DNA from: Gemmatimonas sp.
Lineage (GTDB): Bacteria; Gemmatimonadota; Gemmatimonadetes; Gemmatimonadales; Gemmatimonadaceae
Reading direction: 5' to 3'
Length of the DNA: 64,000 nucleotides
Assembly: GCA_023910675.1 (NCBI GenBank)
Contig: JAAVWC010000005.1
Span: 1 to 64,000, forward strand
A program made the position numbers and the translations under genes. The notes below the pieces were generated by a model. It made no database searches. It was not told the origin of the DNA and saw nothing but the letters and a program-made list of their open reading frames with translations. Shown here in pieces: positions 9,345 through 16,097 of the stretch; position 1 is the first letter of the stretch, and each line of letters starts with the position of its first letter.

Positions 9345-9992
9345 ATGGTCAGAGTAGCTTGCGTTTCACTTTCGATTCTCATTCTGGCGTGTTCAACATT
9401 GGGCAATGCCCAAGGCGGATTCTCAGAGCGCGCTGTGGGTTTTGGCACTCGCATCTCGCTGCCAGTGACTTGGCAATTAGCGTCCGACGCAGAACTGACC
9501 TCAAATCGCGAAGCCGCTTTGGCGCGCATGCGCAGCGGCACCGTGCAACAGTTGCGGGAGATGGCTGCTAGCAACGAGAACGCGCCGTTGTTTCGCGCGA
9601 AGGATCCAGCTACGCCAAGCAACTCAGCCAATATGAACGTCACGATATCGCCGCAGATGACATCGTCGACGTTTTCGGAGATGACTGCGAGAGACGTCGG
9701 CGAACTCGTAGGGGAGCTTTGCCGAGCATTCCGCGCGCAGACGCAACAGATGGGCGGAACTGGCGAGTGTCTCCGGCATGAACTTGTGACGCTTGAAGGT
9801 CGGCGAGCGGTTGTTGTTCATCAGACTACCGCAGTTGCACGCGCAGGACTGGATAATCAGCGCACGGTGGTGCTGCTGCCTGCGCCCGGACTGCTGTTCA
9901 CATTGAGCATTTCGATGCGTAAGACCGGTTTCGATCCAGCCATTCCTCGCGCGATCATGGCGTCGCTGAAGTTGCCGGCGGACCTGAGGTGA
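9345..9992 (+). CDS. Cassette-encoded exported hypothetical protein
   Basis: This 215-residue protein begins with a Sec-type signal peptide (MVRVACVSLSILILAC, cleavage near LGNAQG). A mature domain of beta-strand character follows, with phrases such as GFGTRISLPVTW and RRAVVVHQTT. The pattern resembles small periplasmic proteins but no family is recognised. It is the sole gene of its cassette, 18 bp after attC3, with an AGGAGA ribosome site. Confidence 0.65.
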   Translation: MVRVACVSLSILILACSTLGNAQGGFSERAVGFGTRISLPVTWQLASDAELTSNREAALARMRSGTVQQLREMAASNENAPLFRAKDPATPSNSANMNVTISPQMTSSTFSEMTARDVGELVGELCRAFRAQTQQMGGTGECLRHELVTLEGRRAVVVHQTTAVARAGLDNQRTVVLLPAPGLLFTLSISMRKTGFDPAIPRAIMASLKLPADLR

Positions 9993-10013
9993 GCGGCACG
10001 TTCGATCGGTGCC

Positions 10014-10123
10014 GTATAGCGATCGCTGATGCGGACGGGGTTGGTGCAAGGAAACCGGCTGGCTTGCTCCGCTCGCCTGCCTCATTCATATGAGGCCCCG
10101 TCGCAGAGCCTGGCGCGTTACAG
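10014..10123 (+). repeat. attC site 4
   Basis: The site starts GTATAGC and ends GTTACAG. Inner arms CGATCGCTGATGCGGACGGGG and CCCCGTCGCAGAGCCTGGCG pair imperfectly. The start is a weak match to RYYYAAC, so the site is called from position, hairpin and right end together. Confidence 0.62.
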
Positions 10124-10139
10124 ACGAAGATCGAAGACG

Positions 10140-10916
10140 ATGCTAGAATCACATCCGGAGTTCCGGCCCCCCACAGATCCGACCGTCAAGATCTGGCGGT
10201 ACCTGACACTGGCAAAGTTCGTATCTCTTCTTGAGAGGCGCGCACTCTTCTTTTGTCGATCGGACAAGCTTGGTGACCCATTCGAAGGATCCGTGCCGAT
10301 CGCGAATGCGCTGATTCGCAAGGAGTTCGGAAAGGAGCTTGGGCTGCCTGAGGCTGCCGCACAGTCGCTCAACGATGGGCTCAGTCGCTTCTCCGCTCAG
10401 TTCAGAAAGTTTGTCGCTGTGAACTGCTGGCACATGGGTGAGTACGAGTCTGCGGCAATGTGGGCGATCTACGGTCAGATCGGAGAGGCGGTCGCTGTTC
10501 AAACAACCTATGCCAAGCTTGCGGCGGCCATCTCGGACGCAGAGGAAACGGTCTACATCGGATGCGTGCAGTACTTGGACTACACTCGCCATCCAATTCG
10601 AGAGGGCAACATGTTCACCCCATTCGTCTGCAAGCGACTGAGCTTTCAGCACGAGCATGAGCTTCGCGCTGTTATCGTGCGAACACCGGAGGTGAAGGAG
10701 GGAGAGAAGTATGACCCGCCCGAGTACTGGGACCGAGAGACGATAGCGGAAGGGATCTCTGTTCCCGTAAGGCTTGATACGCTTGTAGAGAGAGTGTACG
10801 TGAGCCCCACATCTCCTGACTGGTTCGCAGATGTGGTGGCCACGGTAGCGGAGAGATTCGAGATTGGTCGCGACCAAGTGGTGCGATCATCTCTGCAGGC
10901 AAGTCCATTCTTCTAG
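10140..10916 (+). CDS. DUF2971-family protein (cassette)
   Basis: The 258-residue protein matches DUF2971 in its conserved elements: KIWRYLTLAKFVSLLERRAL near the start, the KLGDPFEGS segment, CWHMGEYESAAMWAIYG, and FQHEHELRAVI near residue 175. The family is uncharacterised and widespread on mobile elements. ATG at 10140 is preferred because upstream codons fall inside attC4. Sole gene of its cassette. Confidence 0.8.
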   Translation: MLESHPEFRPPTDPTVKIWRYLTLAKFVSLLERRALFFCRSDKLGDPFEGSVPIANALIRKEFGKELGLPEAAAQSLNDGLSRFSAQFRKFVAVNCWHMGEYESAAMWAIYGQIGEAVAVQTTYAKLAAAISDAEETVYIGCVQYLDYTRHPIREGNMFTPFVCKRLSFQHEHELRAVIVRTPEVKEGEKYDPPEYWDRETIAEGISVPVRLDTLVERVYVSPTSPDWFADVVATVAERFEIGRDQVVRSSLQASPFF

Positions 10917-10929
10917 CAGATTCGTTGCT

Positions 10930-11020
10930 GCATAACGATGCTTGCTGCAGGCGGGCGTTTTCGGAAGCGCGCTGCGCGCGCATTATATACGATCGCCCGC
11001 TGCAGAAGCCAGCGTTAGCG
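10930..11020 (+). repeat. attC site 5
   Basis: The site starts GCATAAC and ends GTTAGCG. The arms AACGATGCTTGCTGCAGGCGGGCG and CGCCCGCTGCAGAAGCCAGCG are almost the same as those of sites 7 and 11, and the loop carries GCGCTGCGCGCGCATT. This is one of the host-type attC sequences of the array. Confidence 0.85.
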
Positions 11021-11062
11021 AGTCCTAACGAAAACTTCTGTTGTTCCGAGGATGTGCATACA

Positions 11063-11341
11063 ATGGCCTGGCGATACGACGACCCGCGATGGGTGCGACT
11101 TGACCAAAGCTTCGTGCTCTTAACGTCTGCGCTTTTCGTTGCGAGCGTGCTCTCATGGCGAGGGGTCCCCGTATTCGGGAGTGAACCGCCGTTTCGGCCG
11201 CTCGGCTCGGTCTTTCTTTCGGGAGCCATGCTGCTTCAGGCGGTCGGCGCCATCTTTTCCCGAAGACGCTTGTACGTGGTCTCGTACAGCTTGCTGGTAA
11301 TTTCCATGGTGTGCCTTTGGTTCAGCGCAACGGCACGTTAG
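11063..11341 (+). CDS. Small membrane protein (cassette)
   Basis: This product of 92 residues has three hydrophobic helices (FVLLTSALFVASVL, SVFLSGAMLLQAVGAI and VVSYSLLVISMVCLWFS) separated by short basic loops. The ATG at 11063 is chosen because it lies outside attC5; an upstream frame would read through the recombination site. No family recognised. Sole gene of its cassette. Confidence 0.55.
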   Translation: MAWRYDDPRWVRLDQSFVLLTSALFVASVLSWRGVPVFGSEPPFRPLGSVFLSGAMLLQAVGAIFSRRRLYVVSYSLLVISMVCLWFSATAR

Positions 11342-11434
11342 CGCCAAGTGTGGCCGACGCACATGACACCCCTTTGCGAACCTGTGAAGGTGCGCGCAGT
11401 TGCTGAAGCGGCGTGCCGACAGCGGGAAATGGCT

Positions 11435-11529
11435 CGCTAACGATGGGCTGCTGCAGACGGCGCATTACGGACTACGCGCTGCGCGCGTAATTCTATGGCA
11501 GCGCCGCAGCAGAGCCTTGGGCGTTACGC
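11435..11529 (+). repeat. attC site 6
   Basis: Starts CGCTAAC and ends GTTACGC. The arms CGATGGGCTGCTGCAGACGGCGC and GCGCCGCAGCAGAGCCTTGGGCG pair, and the GCGCTGCGCGCGTAATT loop is shared with sites 3 and 5. Confidence 0.78.
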
Positions 11530-11542
11530 CGCTTGACTAAGA

Positions 11543-11785
11543 ATGCCCATGTTCAAGACCACCGACTACTTCGCATACACCCGGACGAGGGCCGATCGCG
11601 CCGCGATTCGGGACGAATGGATCGTGCGGGCCATCGAGCATCCGCTGGCCGAGGCCGTGCAGGGGGATGGCCGGATTCGTCGCTGGGTCTACATTTCAGA
11701 GGTGGGACGGTACCTGCGGGTGGTGCTGCTCCCGGACGCGCTCACGGTCCACAACGCCTTCTTCGACCGCAGGTTCGAGCCATGA
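11543..11785 (+). CDS. DUF4258-like putative toxin
   Basis: This 80-residue protein has a compact beta-rich tail (RRWVYISEVGRYLRVVLLPDALTVHNAFFDR) like DUF4258-type proteins, which are found beside DUF2283. The assignment rests mainly on this pairing: the ATG of the DUF2283 gene overlaps its stop (ATGA). The toxin role is an inference; activity is not established for most of the family. Confidence 0.6.
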   Translation: MPMFKTTDYFAYTRTRADRAAIRDEWIVRAIEHPLAEAVQGDGRIRRWVYISEVGRYLRVVLLPDALTVHNAFFDRRFEP

Positions 11786-11988
11786 ATGTGAAGTACTTCA
11801 AGGACACCGACACGGCACTGCTCGAGTTTTCAAACGCCGAGGTGGAAGAGACGCGCGAGATCAGCGAGAACGTCTATGTCGATCTCGACAAGGCGGGAAA
11901 TCTGGTGAGTATGACCATCGAACATGCGGCGACAGTGGCGAGCCTCCCGCAGGTGCGGATCGAGGAGATCGACGCGAGCGCCGCGTAA
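11782..11988 (+). CDS. DUF2283-family protein, putative antitoxin
   Basis: The 68-residue sequence has the DUF2283 signature: MNVKYFKDTDTALLEFSNA at the start, then ETREISENVYVDLDKAGNLV and the IEHAA segment. The family commonly follows a DUF4258-type small protein. Here the two are translationally coupled by a 4-base overlap and share one cassette, so a toxin-antitoxin or regulatory pair is likely. Confidence 0.85.
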   Translation: MNVKYFKDTDTALLEFSNAEVEETREISENVYVDLDKAGNLVSMTIEHAATVASLPQVRIEEIDASAA

Positions 11989-12072
11989 CGATGCTTGCTG
12001 CAGTCGGGCGACTCGGAAGCTCGCTGCGCTCGCGTTTGATTTGATCGCCCGCTGCAGAAGCCGGCGTTCGGC
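11983..12072 (+). repeat. attC site 7
   Basis: Starts GCGTAAC within the last codons of the DUF2283 gene and ends GTTCGGC. Arms AACGATGCTTGCTGCAGTCGGGCG and CGCCCGCTGCAGAAGCCGGCG are near-identical to sites 5 and 11. Confidence 0.83.
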
Positions 12073-12218
12073 AACCAATCCGAGTTGCATCGTAACCCAT
12101 ACGCCGCTGGTTCGTCGCACGCACGTGCTGTCGGCGCGCCATGCCGAACCCGCATGCGAAGTCACGTCCCGCGCGACTCCGTACGCGGTGCCAGCCCGCT
12201 CGCTTGGCCTTGCCGCAC

Positions 12219-12236
12219 TATACGAACTATTGTATA
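12219..12236 (+). promoter_or_regulatory. Probable promoter/operator of the HigB-HigA module
   Basis: TATAC and GTATA form an inverted repeat separated by 8 bases, and the TATACT at 12234-12239 fits a -10 element. It ends 7 bases before the GTG start of the toxin, as expected for a self-regulated operator. Confidence 0.5.
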
Positions 12237-12243
12237 CTCCGCG

Positions 12244-12582
12244 GTGACCGACAAAGAGCTGATCTGGGTGGGATCGGCCCGTACCGATCTCAGCGCGTTG
12301 CCCGACGACGCGCGGCGGCAGCTGGGCTTTGACCTGCGTGAAGTCCAACGCGGCCGTGCACCGCGCGACTGGAAGCCGATGCCGACGATCGGTGCCGGCG
12401 TTGTGGAGATTCGCGTCCGCGAGGCCGATGGGGCCTTTCGGCTGTTCTATGTCGCGAAGATCTCGGAAGCGATCTACGTGCTCCACGCATTTCAGAAGAA
12501 GACGCAGAAGACTGCGGCGCTGGACCTGGAGCTCGCGCGCTCCCGGTACGCCGCCGTTCGCCGGCAACGGCAGGAGAAGTAA
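12244..12582 (+). CDS. HigB-like (Gp49/RelE superfamily) toxin
   Basis: This 112-residue protein of the phage-derived Gp49-like family has DLSALPDDARRQLGFDL at the N-terminus, a VVEIRVREADGAFRLFYVA core, and the C-terminal LHAFQKKTQKTA motif, which is highly characteristic. It probably acts as a translation-dependent mRNA endonuclease. Toxin-first order with the XRE antitoxin 3 bp downstream fits HigBA-type modules. GTG start at 12244, inside cassette 7. Confidence 0.9.
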   Translation: MTDKELIWVGSARTDLSALPDDARRQLGFDLREVQRGRAPRDWKPMPTIGAGVVEIRVREADGAFRLFYVAKISEAIYVLHAFQKKTQKTAALDLELARSRYAAVRRQRQEK

Positions 12583-12585
12583 CCC

Positions 12586-12885
12586 ATGGCGATTCGGCTG
12601 CAGCGTGGTTCCGGTAATGTGTTTGCGGATCTGGGCTTCCCCCCGGAAGAGGCGGCGCATCTCCTCATTCGCGCCGACTTGATGGGGCAGCTGCGCGTCC
12701 TCATCGCCGAGCGCGGCCTCACGCAGAAGGCGGCAGCCAAGGCGCTGGGGGTGACGCAGCCCCGCGTGAGCGACTTGGTGCGCGGGCGCATCGAACTGTT
12801 CAGCATCGATACGCTGGTCGAGATGCTGACGCGGTTCGACGTGGCCGTCACGGTGAAGACGAAGCGTCGGCGCCGGGTTGCCTAA
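12586..12885 (+). CDS. HigA-like XRE-family antitoxin
   Basis: This 99-residue protein has a helix-turn-helix of the XRE type: RGLTQKAAAKALGVTQPRVSDLVRGRI. Its N-terminal GNVFADLGFPPEEA is typical of antitoxins paired with Gp49-like toxins. It should neutralise the preceding toxin and repress the shared operator at 12219-12236. Confidence 0.9.
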   Translation: MAIRLQRGSGNVFADLGFPPEEAAHLLIRADLMGQLRVLIAERGLTQKAAAKALGVTQPRVSDLVRGRIELFSIDTLVEMLTRFDVAVTVKTKRRRRVA

Positions 12886-12990
12886 CAATGCGTTGCTCTT
12901 GTCAGGGCCTTCAAAGATTGTGGCCTGTTCGCTGACGCTCACTGGCCACAACTTATTGAAGGGCCCTGCAAGAGAACGCGAGCGTTAGAT
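12880..12990 (+). repeat. attC site 8
   Basis: Starts GCCTAAC and ends GTTAGAT, both good matches. The long arms TGCGTTGCTCTTGTCAGGGCC and GGGCCCTGCAAGAGAACGCGAGCG pair, and an inner stem (TTCAA...TTGAA, GTGGCC...GGCCAC) closes the loop. It differs in sequence from the site 5/7/11 type. Confidence 0.83.
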
Positions 12991-13032
12991 GGCTCGCGAC
13001 CCCCACGCCTCTTGCGGGAGGTGTGTGCGGCT

Positions 13033-13050
13033 GGTATCGTATATGATACC
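13033..13050 (+). promoter_or_regulatory. Operator-like inverted repeat upstream of the PIN module
   Basis: GGTATC and GATACC arms flank GTATAT, which also resembles part of a -10 element. The repeat ends two bases before the ATG of the PIN toxin, so bound protein would block transcription or translation initiation. Confidence 0.55.
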
Positions 13051-13052
13051 AT

Positions 13053-13478
13053 ATGAAACCCCACGTCATCCTCGATACCAACGTCCTGATTGCGGGTCTG
13101 CGCTCGCGGCGCGGGGCGTCGTTCGCCCTGCTCGGGTTGCTGGCCGAGGGGGCGTTTGAGATCAGCGTATCCGTCCCGCTCGTCTTGGAGTATGAGGCGG
13201 TGGCGCGGCGGCAGGCCCGCGAGCTCGGGCTGACGCACGCCGACGTCGATGCGGTCGTGGATTTCGTGTGCCGGCAGGCGCACCACCGGAAGATCTTCTA
13301 TCTCTGGCGACCGTTCCTGCGGGACCCGAACGATGATATGGTGCTGGAGGTGGCCGTCGAAGCGCAGTGCCGCTACATCGTCACCTTCAACACCCGCGAT
13401 TTCGCTGGAGTCGAACAGTTTGGGCTCCAGACGGTAACGCCAGGCGAGTTCCTGGCCCTGCTGCAGGAGGACGCATGA
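13053..13478 (+). CDS. PIN-domain toxin (COG1569 type)
   Basis: This 141-residue PIN-like ribonuclease carries the acidic metal-binding residues: LDTNVLIAG at the N-terminus, VLEYEAVARR, then DPNDDMVLEVAVEAQC, and VTFNTRDFAG near the C-terminus. The family is the PIN_3 type that pairs with small ribbon-helix-helix antitoxins. It overlaps the next gene by ATGA. Confidence 0.9.
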   Translation: MKPHVILDTNVLIAGLRSRRGASFALLGLLAEGAFEISVSVPLVLEYEAVARRQARELGLTHADVDAVVDFVCRQAHHRKIFYLWRPFLRDPNDDMVLEVAVEAQCRYIVTFNTRDFAGVEQFGLQTVTPGEFLALLQEDA

Positions 13479-13711
13479 GCACCATCAGTCTCCGACTTCC
13501 CGAATCCTTGCACGCGCAGGCCCGCTTGTTGGCGGAGCAGGAAGGCATTTCGATCAATCAGCTGATCGCGACGTCCTTGGCGGAGAAGATGTCGGCACTG
13601 CTGACCAGCGAGTATCTGGAAGCGCGCGCCGCGCGGGGATCAAAGGCGGCGTTTCAGCGTGTGCTCAAGAAGGTCAAGGATCGGCCGCCGATGGCGGGCG
13701 ACGAGCGGTAG
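13475..13711 (+). CDS. Antitoxin of the PIN module (ribbon-helix-helix/HicB-like)
   Basis: This 78-residue protein has a ribbon-helix-helix N-terminus (MSTISLRLPESLHAQARLLA) followed by EGISINQLIATSLAEK. It is the expected partner of the preceding PIN toxin and probably binds the operator at 13033-13050. Toxin-first order is unusual but known for this family. Confidence 0.85.
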   Translation: MSTISLRLPESLHAQARLLAEQEGISINQLIATSLAEKMSALLTSEYLEARAARGSKAAFQRVLKKVKDRPPMAGDER

Positions 13712-13739
13712 CGTGCGTTGGTCTGCGCGACGAGTCGCC

Positions 13740-13879
13740 ATCTAACCTTGCGTTGCTGCAGGCAAACGCTGCACAGATCAGTGTGGTGACCGCGGGGCGT
13801 TCGCAGTAGCCTGAAGGGAAGGTGCGAACGCCCCGCTTGCCTCCGAGTGGGCGTTTGCTGCAGAACGCGAGCGTTCGGC
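13740..13879 (+). repeat. attC site 9
   Basis: Starts ATCTAAC and ends GTTCGGC. It is the longest site here (140 bp). Arms CTTGCGTTGCTGCAGGCAAACGC and GGCGTTTGCTGCAGAACGCGAGCG pair, and a second inner inverted repeat (GGGGCGTTCGC and GCGAACGCCCC) makes a long hairpin. Confidence 0.82.
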
Positions 13880-13989
13880 GTCAGCAAGTTGGGTAGCTTT
13901 GCCGCAGATTGAGAGGGCGTTCGTAATGTCCCTGCGCCTGATGCACAGAAAGGGGCCCGATTCACACACGTCGCACCAATCTTGAATCG

Positions 13990-14322
13990 ATGACACGACG
14001 CCAGATCTTTGTCCGCGGAATGATCGCTGGGATTCTCGTTGGACTGATGCTCCAAGCCGTCAACTGGCTGTACTCTGCTCACCCTGAGGCGAGTGACTTC
14101 CGTCGGTTCACGGTCATCGTCCAAGCCGTTCTAAGTGCAATCGGTGCGATCTGGCTCGCGCGCGGAATACCAGGCGAGCCCGATATCGCCGCGCAACGAG
14201 TGGCAGAGATAGCCGACCCGCGGGACAGCCAGAGAGCGCTCAGCAATGGGCAAGCCGTCGACGCGGTCCCAGTGTCAGCTGCGATCGCTCCATCACCAAT
14301 TCCGCACCATCGTCATTCGTAG
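13990..14322 (+). CDS. Small membrane protein (cassette), unknown
   Basis: This 110-residue product has two hydrophobic segments, FVRGMIAGILVGLMLQAV near residue 8 and FTVIVQAVLSAIGAIWLA near residue 40, and a variable Pro/Ala-rich tail. No family recognised. There is a gap of about 270 bp before the HicBA genes with no attC between, so the cassette may hold two functional units or two fused cassettes that lost a site. Confidence 0.5.
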   Translation: MTRRQIFVRGMIAGILVGLMLQAVNWLYSAHPEASDFRRFTVIVQAVLSAIGAIWLARGIPGEPDIAAQRVAEIADPRDSQRALSNGQAVDAVPVSAAIAPSPIPHHRHS

Positions 14323-14594
14323 CCCTTCCCTCGGAGTTACCGACCCGATCGCTGCTGGCGACGGGGCTCATCGCGGACGTCGGCTGCCTGACGTCTTTCG
14401 CCTGCCGCATCGTTTCCAGGCCCCACAGCAGGGCGCGGATGTCTAGCAGACAACGAGCCGTGCCGGCTCGGACGATCAGTGCAATCTGCGGCAAGTGCCC
14501 GGCCGACCCAATGCGGCGGGTTGCGCAATGCACGCGTGCGTTTCAGCCGTGGCGACCATACATTGCAAGAGTCCCAACAACCTCGGAGTTCGCA

Positions 14595-14816
14595 ATGGCC
14601 GTAGAGCTGACTGCTGTCTATCAGGCGGTACCTGAAGGGTACATTGCCTTCGTAGAAGAACTGCCGGGTGCCAACACGCAAGGTGCCACGCTCGACGAAG
14701 CGCGAGCCAACTTACGCGAGGCCGTGGTGCTCGTGATGGAGGCGAATCGCGCCATGGCGGAAGAAGACCTTGCGGGCGCCGCCGTGATTCGCGAACCCCT
14801 CCGCCTCAGCGCGTGA
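14595..14816 (+). CDS. hicB: HicB-family antitoxin
   Basis: This 73-residue protein is a short HicB: LTAVYQAVPEGYIAFVEELPG, then the GATLDEARANLREAV helix typical of the partial RNase H fold. It neutralises HicA encoded immediately downstream (GTGA overlap). Antitoxin-first order is the common arrangement for one hicBA subtype. Confidence 0.9.
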   Translation: MAVELTAVYQAVPEGYIAFVEELPGANTQGATLDEARANLREAVVLVMEANRAMAEEDLAGAAVIREPLRLSA

Positions 14817-14998
14817 AGCGCGTCGATCTCGTGCGCCATGTCGAGGCGCACGGCTGTGTCCTCCTCCGGGAGGGCGGCAACCACTCGGTCTTCGTTAATC
14901 GCCCCGCGCGTCGGACGTCCGTTATCCCGCGCCATCGTGAGGTGAATGATTATCTCGCGCGAAAGATCTGCCGCGATCTCGAAATTCCGGAGCCATGA
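14813..14998 (+). CDS. hicA: HicA-family toxin (mRNA interferase)
   Basis: This 61-residue double-stranded RNA-binding-fold toxin contains the catalytic His segment REGGNHSVFV, then TSVIPRHREVNDYLARKICRDL. Length and motif agree with HicA. GTG start overlaps the antitoxin stop. Confidence 0.92.
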   Translation: MKRVDLVRHVEAHGCVLLREGGNHSVFVNRPARRTSVIPRHREVNDYLARKICRDLEIPEP

Positions 14999-14999
14999 T

Positions 15000-15097
15000 G
15001 CCGAACAGAGCGTTGCAACTGACAAGCGCGTTTCGGATTGCTCGCTACGCTCGCATTTGATCTGATGCGCTCGCAGTTGAACGCTAAGGCGTTATGC
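15000..15097 (+). repeat. attC site 10
   Basis: Starts GCCGAAC one base after the hicA stop and ends GTTATGC. Arms AGAGCGTTGCAACTGACAAGCGCG and CGCTCGCAGTTGAACGCTAAGGCG pair imperfectly. The loop contains GCTCGCTACGCTCGCATTTGAT. Confidence 0.8.
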
Positions 15098-15113
15098 CGT
15101 CGGAACGATCAGC

Positions 15114-15142
15114 TTGACTCAATGTATATACAAGTGTAATCT
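15114..15142 (+). promoter_or_regulatory. Promoter with operator-like palindrome upstream of brnT
   Basis: A -35 TTGACT at 15114 and a -10 TAATCT at 15137 are 17 bp apart. Between them is a perfect palindrome, TGTATATACA (15123-15132), a likely operator for the BrnTA complex. The start codon follows 5 bases after the -10, so the message may be nearly leaderless. Confidence 0.6.
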
Positions 15143-15147
15143 CAAGT

Positions 15148-15465
15148 ATGACGTTCGAGTGGGACCCCGCCAAGAGCACCCGAAACTGGCAGCAGCGCGG
15201 GTTCGACTTCGCATTCGCCAGCGGAGTGTTTGACCACACGTACGTCGAGTACGACGACACGCGCCGTGATTACGGTGAACGGCGAGTCGTCGCCGTGGGG
15301 CTCGCTGATGGCGTGCCTCTGACCGTCGTGTTCACGGATCGCGTTGACCCGGGTGGTGGCGTAGTTCGCCGCCTGATTTCGGCGCGGGTAAGCAATCGCA
15401 AGGAGCGTCGTCGCTATGCCGAAAGCCTCAAAGCCACCCAGTCGCCCGACGAAGGGACGCGCTGA
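15148..15465 (+). CDS. brnT: BrnT-family toxin
   Basis: This 105-residue RelE-fold toxin has the defining N-terminus FEWDPAKSTRNWQQRGFDF, then DDTRRDYGERRVVAVG and a C-terminal RLISARVSNRKERRRY. The partner brnA overlaps its 3' end by 50 bp in another frame, a common arrangement for the module. Confidence 0.93.
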   Translation: MTFEWDPAKSTRNWQQRGFDFAFASGVFDHTYVEYDDTRRDYGERRVVAVGLADGVPLTVVFTDRVDPGGGVVRRLISARVSNRKERRRYAESLKATQSPDEGTR

Positions 15466-15736
15466 CCTCGCGCGTCTGCGGCGGATGACGGACGCCGAGA
15501 TTGAAGCGACCTCACCGCCCGAGCTCCGCAACTTGCCTGATGACTTCTGGCAGGGGGCGCGTGTGGTCACGCCGGTCGCGAAGGAGGCGATTTCCATCCG
15601 TCTCGACAGCGATGTCGTGGCCTTCTTCCGCAAGGCCGGCCCGCGCTATCAGTCGCGGATCAATGCGGTCCTGCGGAGCTATGTGGACGAGATGGGACAG
15701 CAGAAGCGGCGGCGGCCGGCGAAGCGCGCGGGATAA
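15416..15736 (+). CDS. brnA: BrnA-family antitoxin
   Basis: This 106-residue protein has an N-terminal toxin-binding part and a C-terminal ribbon-helix-helix (VAKEAISIRLDSDVVAFFR, then YQSRINAVLRSYVDE) that gives sequence-specific DNA binding. The tail is very basic (KRRRPAKRAG). It should repress the promoter at 15114-15142. Confidence 0.92.
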   Translation: MPKASKPPSRPTKGRADLARLRRMTDAEIEATSPPELRNLPDDFWQGARVVTPVAKEAISIRLDSDVVAFFRKAGPRYQSRINAVLRSYVDEMGQQKRRRPAKRAG

Positions 15737-15822
15737 CGATGCTTGCTGCAGACGGTCGCGATTGCGGTAGCGCGCTACGCGCACATTCTATTTGAGCGCC
15801 CGCTGCAGAAGCCCGCGTTACG
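15731..15822 (+). repeat. attC site 11
   Basis: Starts GGATAAC in the last codons of brnA and ends GTTACGC. Arms AACGATGCTTGCTGCAGACGGTCG and CGCCCGCTGCAGAAGCCCGCG are near-identical to sites 5 and 7. It is the last recognisable site on the right. Confidence 0.83.
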
Positions 15823-15845
15823 CGGACAACATTCATTGAACGAGC

Positions 15846-16069
15846 ATGAAGCTACCGTCCGCGGATCGCGCGATTGTCGACGACGCAAAAGTTCGCGACT
15901 ACCTGCTTTCGCCTGAGCATCCGGTCGGTCGCTTCAAGGCGCGCGTGTTCGCGGCAGCCGGGTACCGTCGCGAGGCATAACAGCAGTTGCGCGAGGAGCT
16001 TCGCGCCCTCGCCGGTGTCCTCGACGTGACGCCGGCCGCCGCGGACGAGTACGGCCAGCGCTATCGGTG
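15846..16069 (+). pseudogene. DUF6883-type protein remnant, nonsense codon and IS truncation
   Basis: The reading frame starts MKLPSADRAIVDDAKVRDYL and continues through SPEHPVGRFKARVFAAAGY, which is the opening pattern of DUF6883 proteins. A TAA at 15978-15980 interrupts it after 44 codons. The downstream sequence still reads QQLREELRALAG and DEYGQRYR in frame, as expected of the family, until the IS3 inverted repeat at 16070. It is thus both mutated and truncated. Confidence 0.65.
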
Positions 16070-16097
16070 TGTGTCAAGATAGTTGTCGTATGAAGTT

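Noticed and set aside
7525-15822. The repeated hairpins as a CRISPR array
   Set aside because: Spacing is irregular (0.5 to 1.3 kb), the repeats are long hairpins with RYYYAAC and GTTRRRY ends, and genes lie between; these are attC sites.
7525-15822. An integron integrase gene among the cassettes
   Set aside because: No tyrosine recombinase motifs in any frame of the region; it may lie outside the window or be lost.
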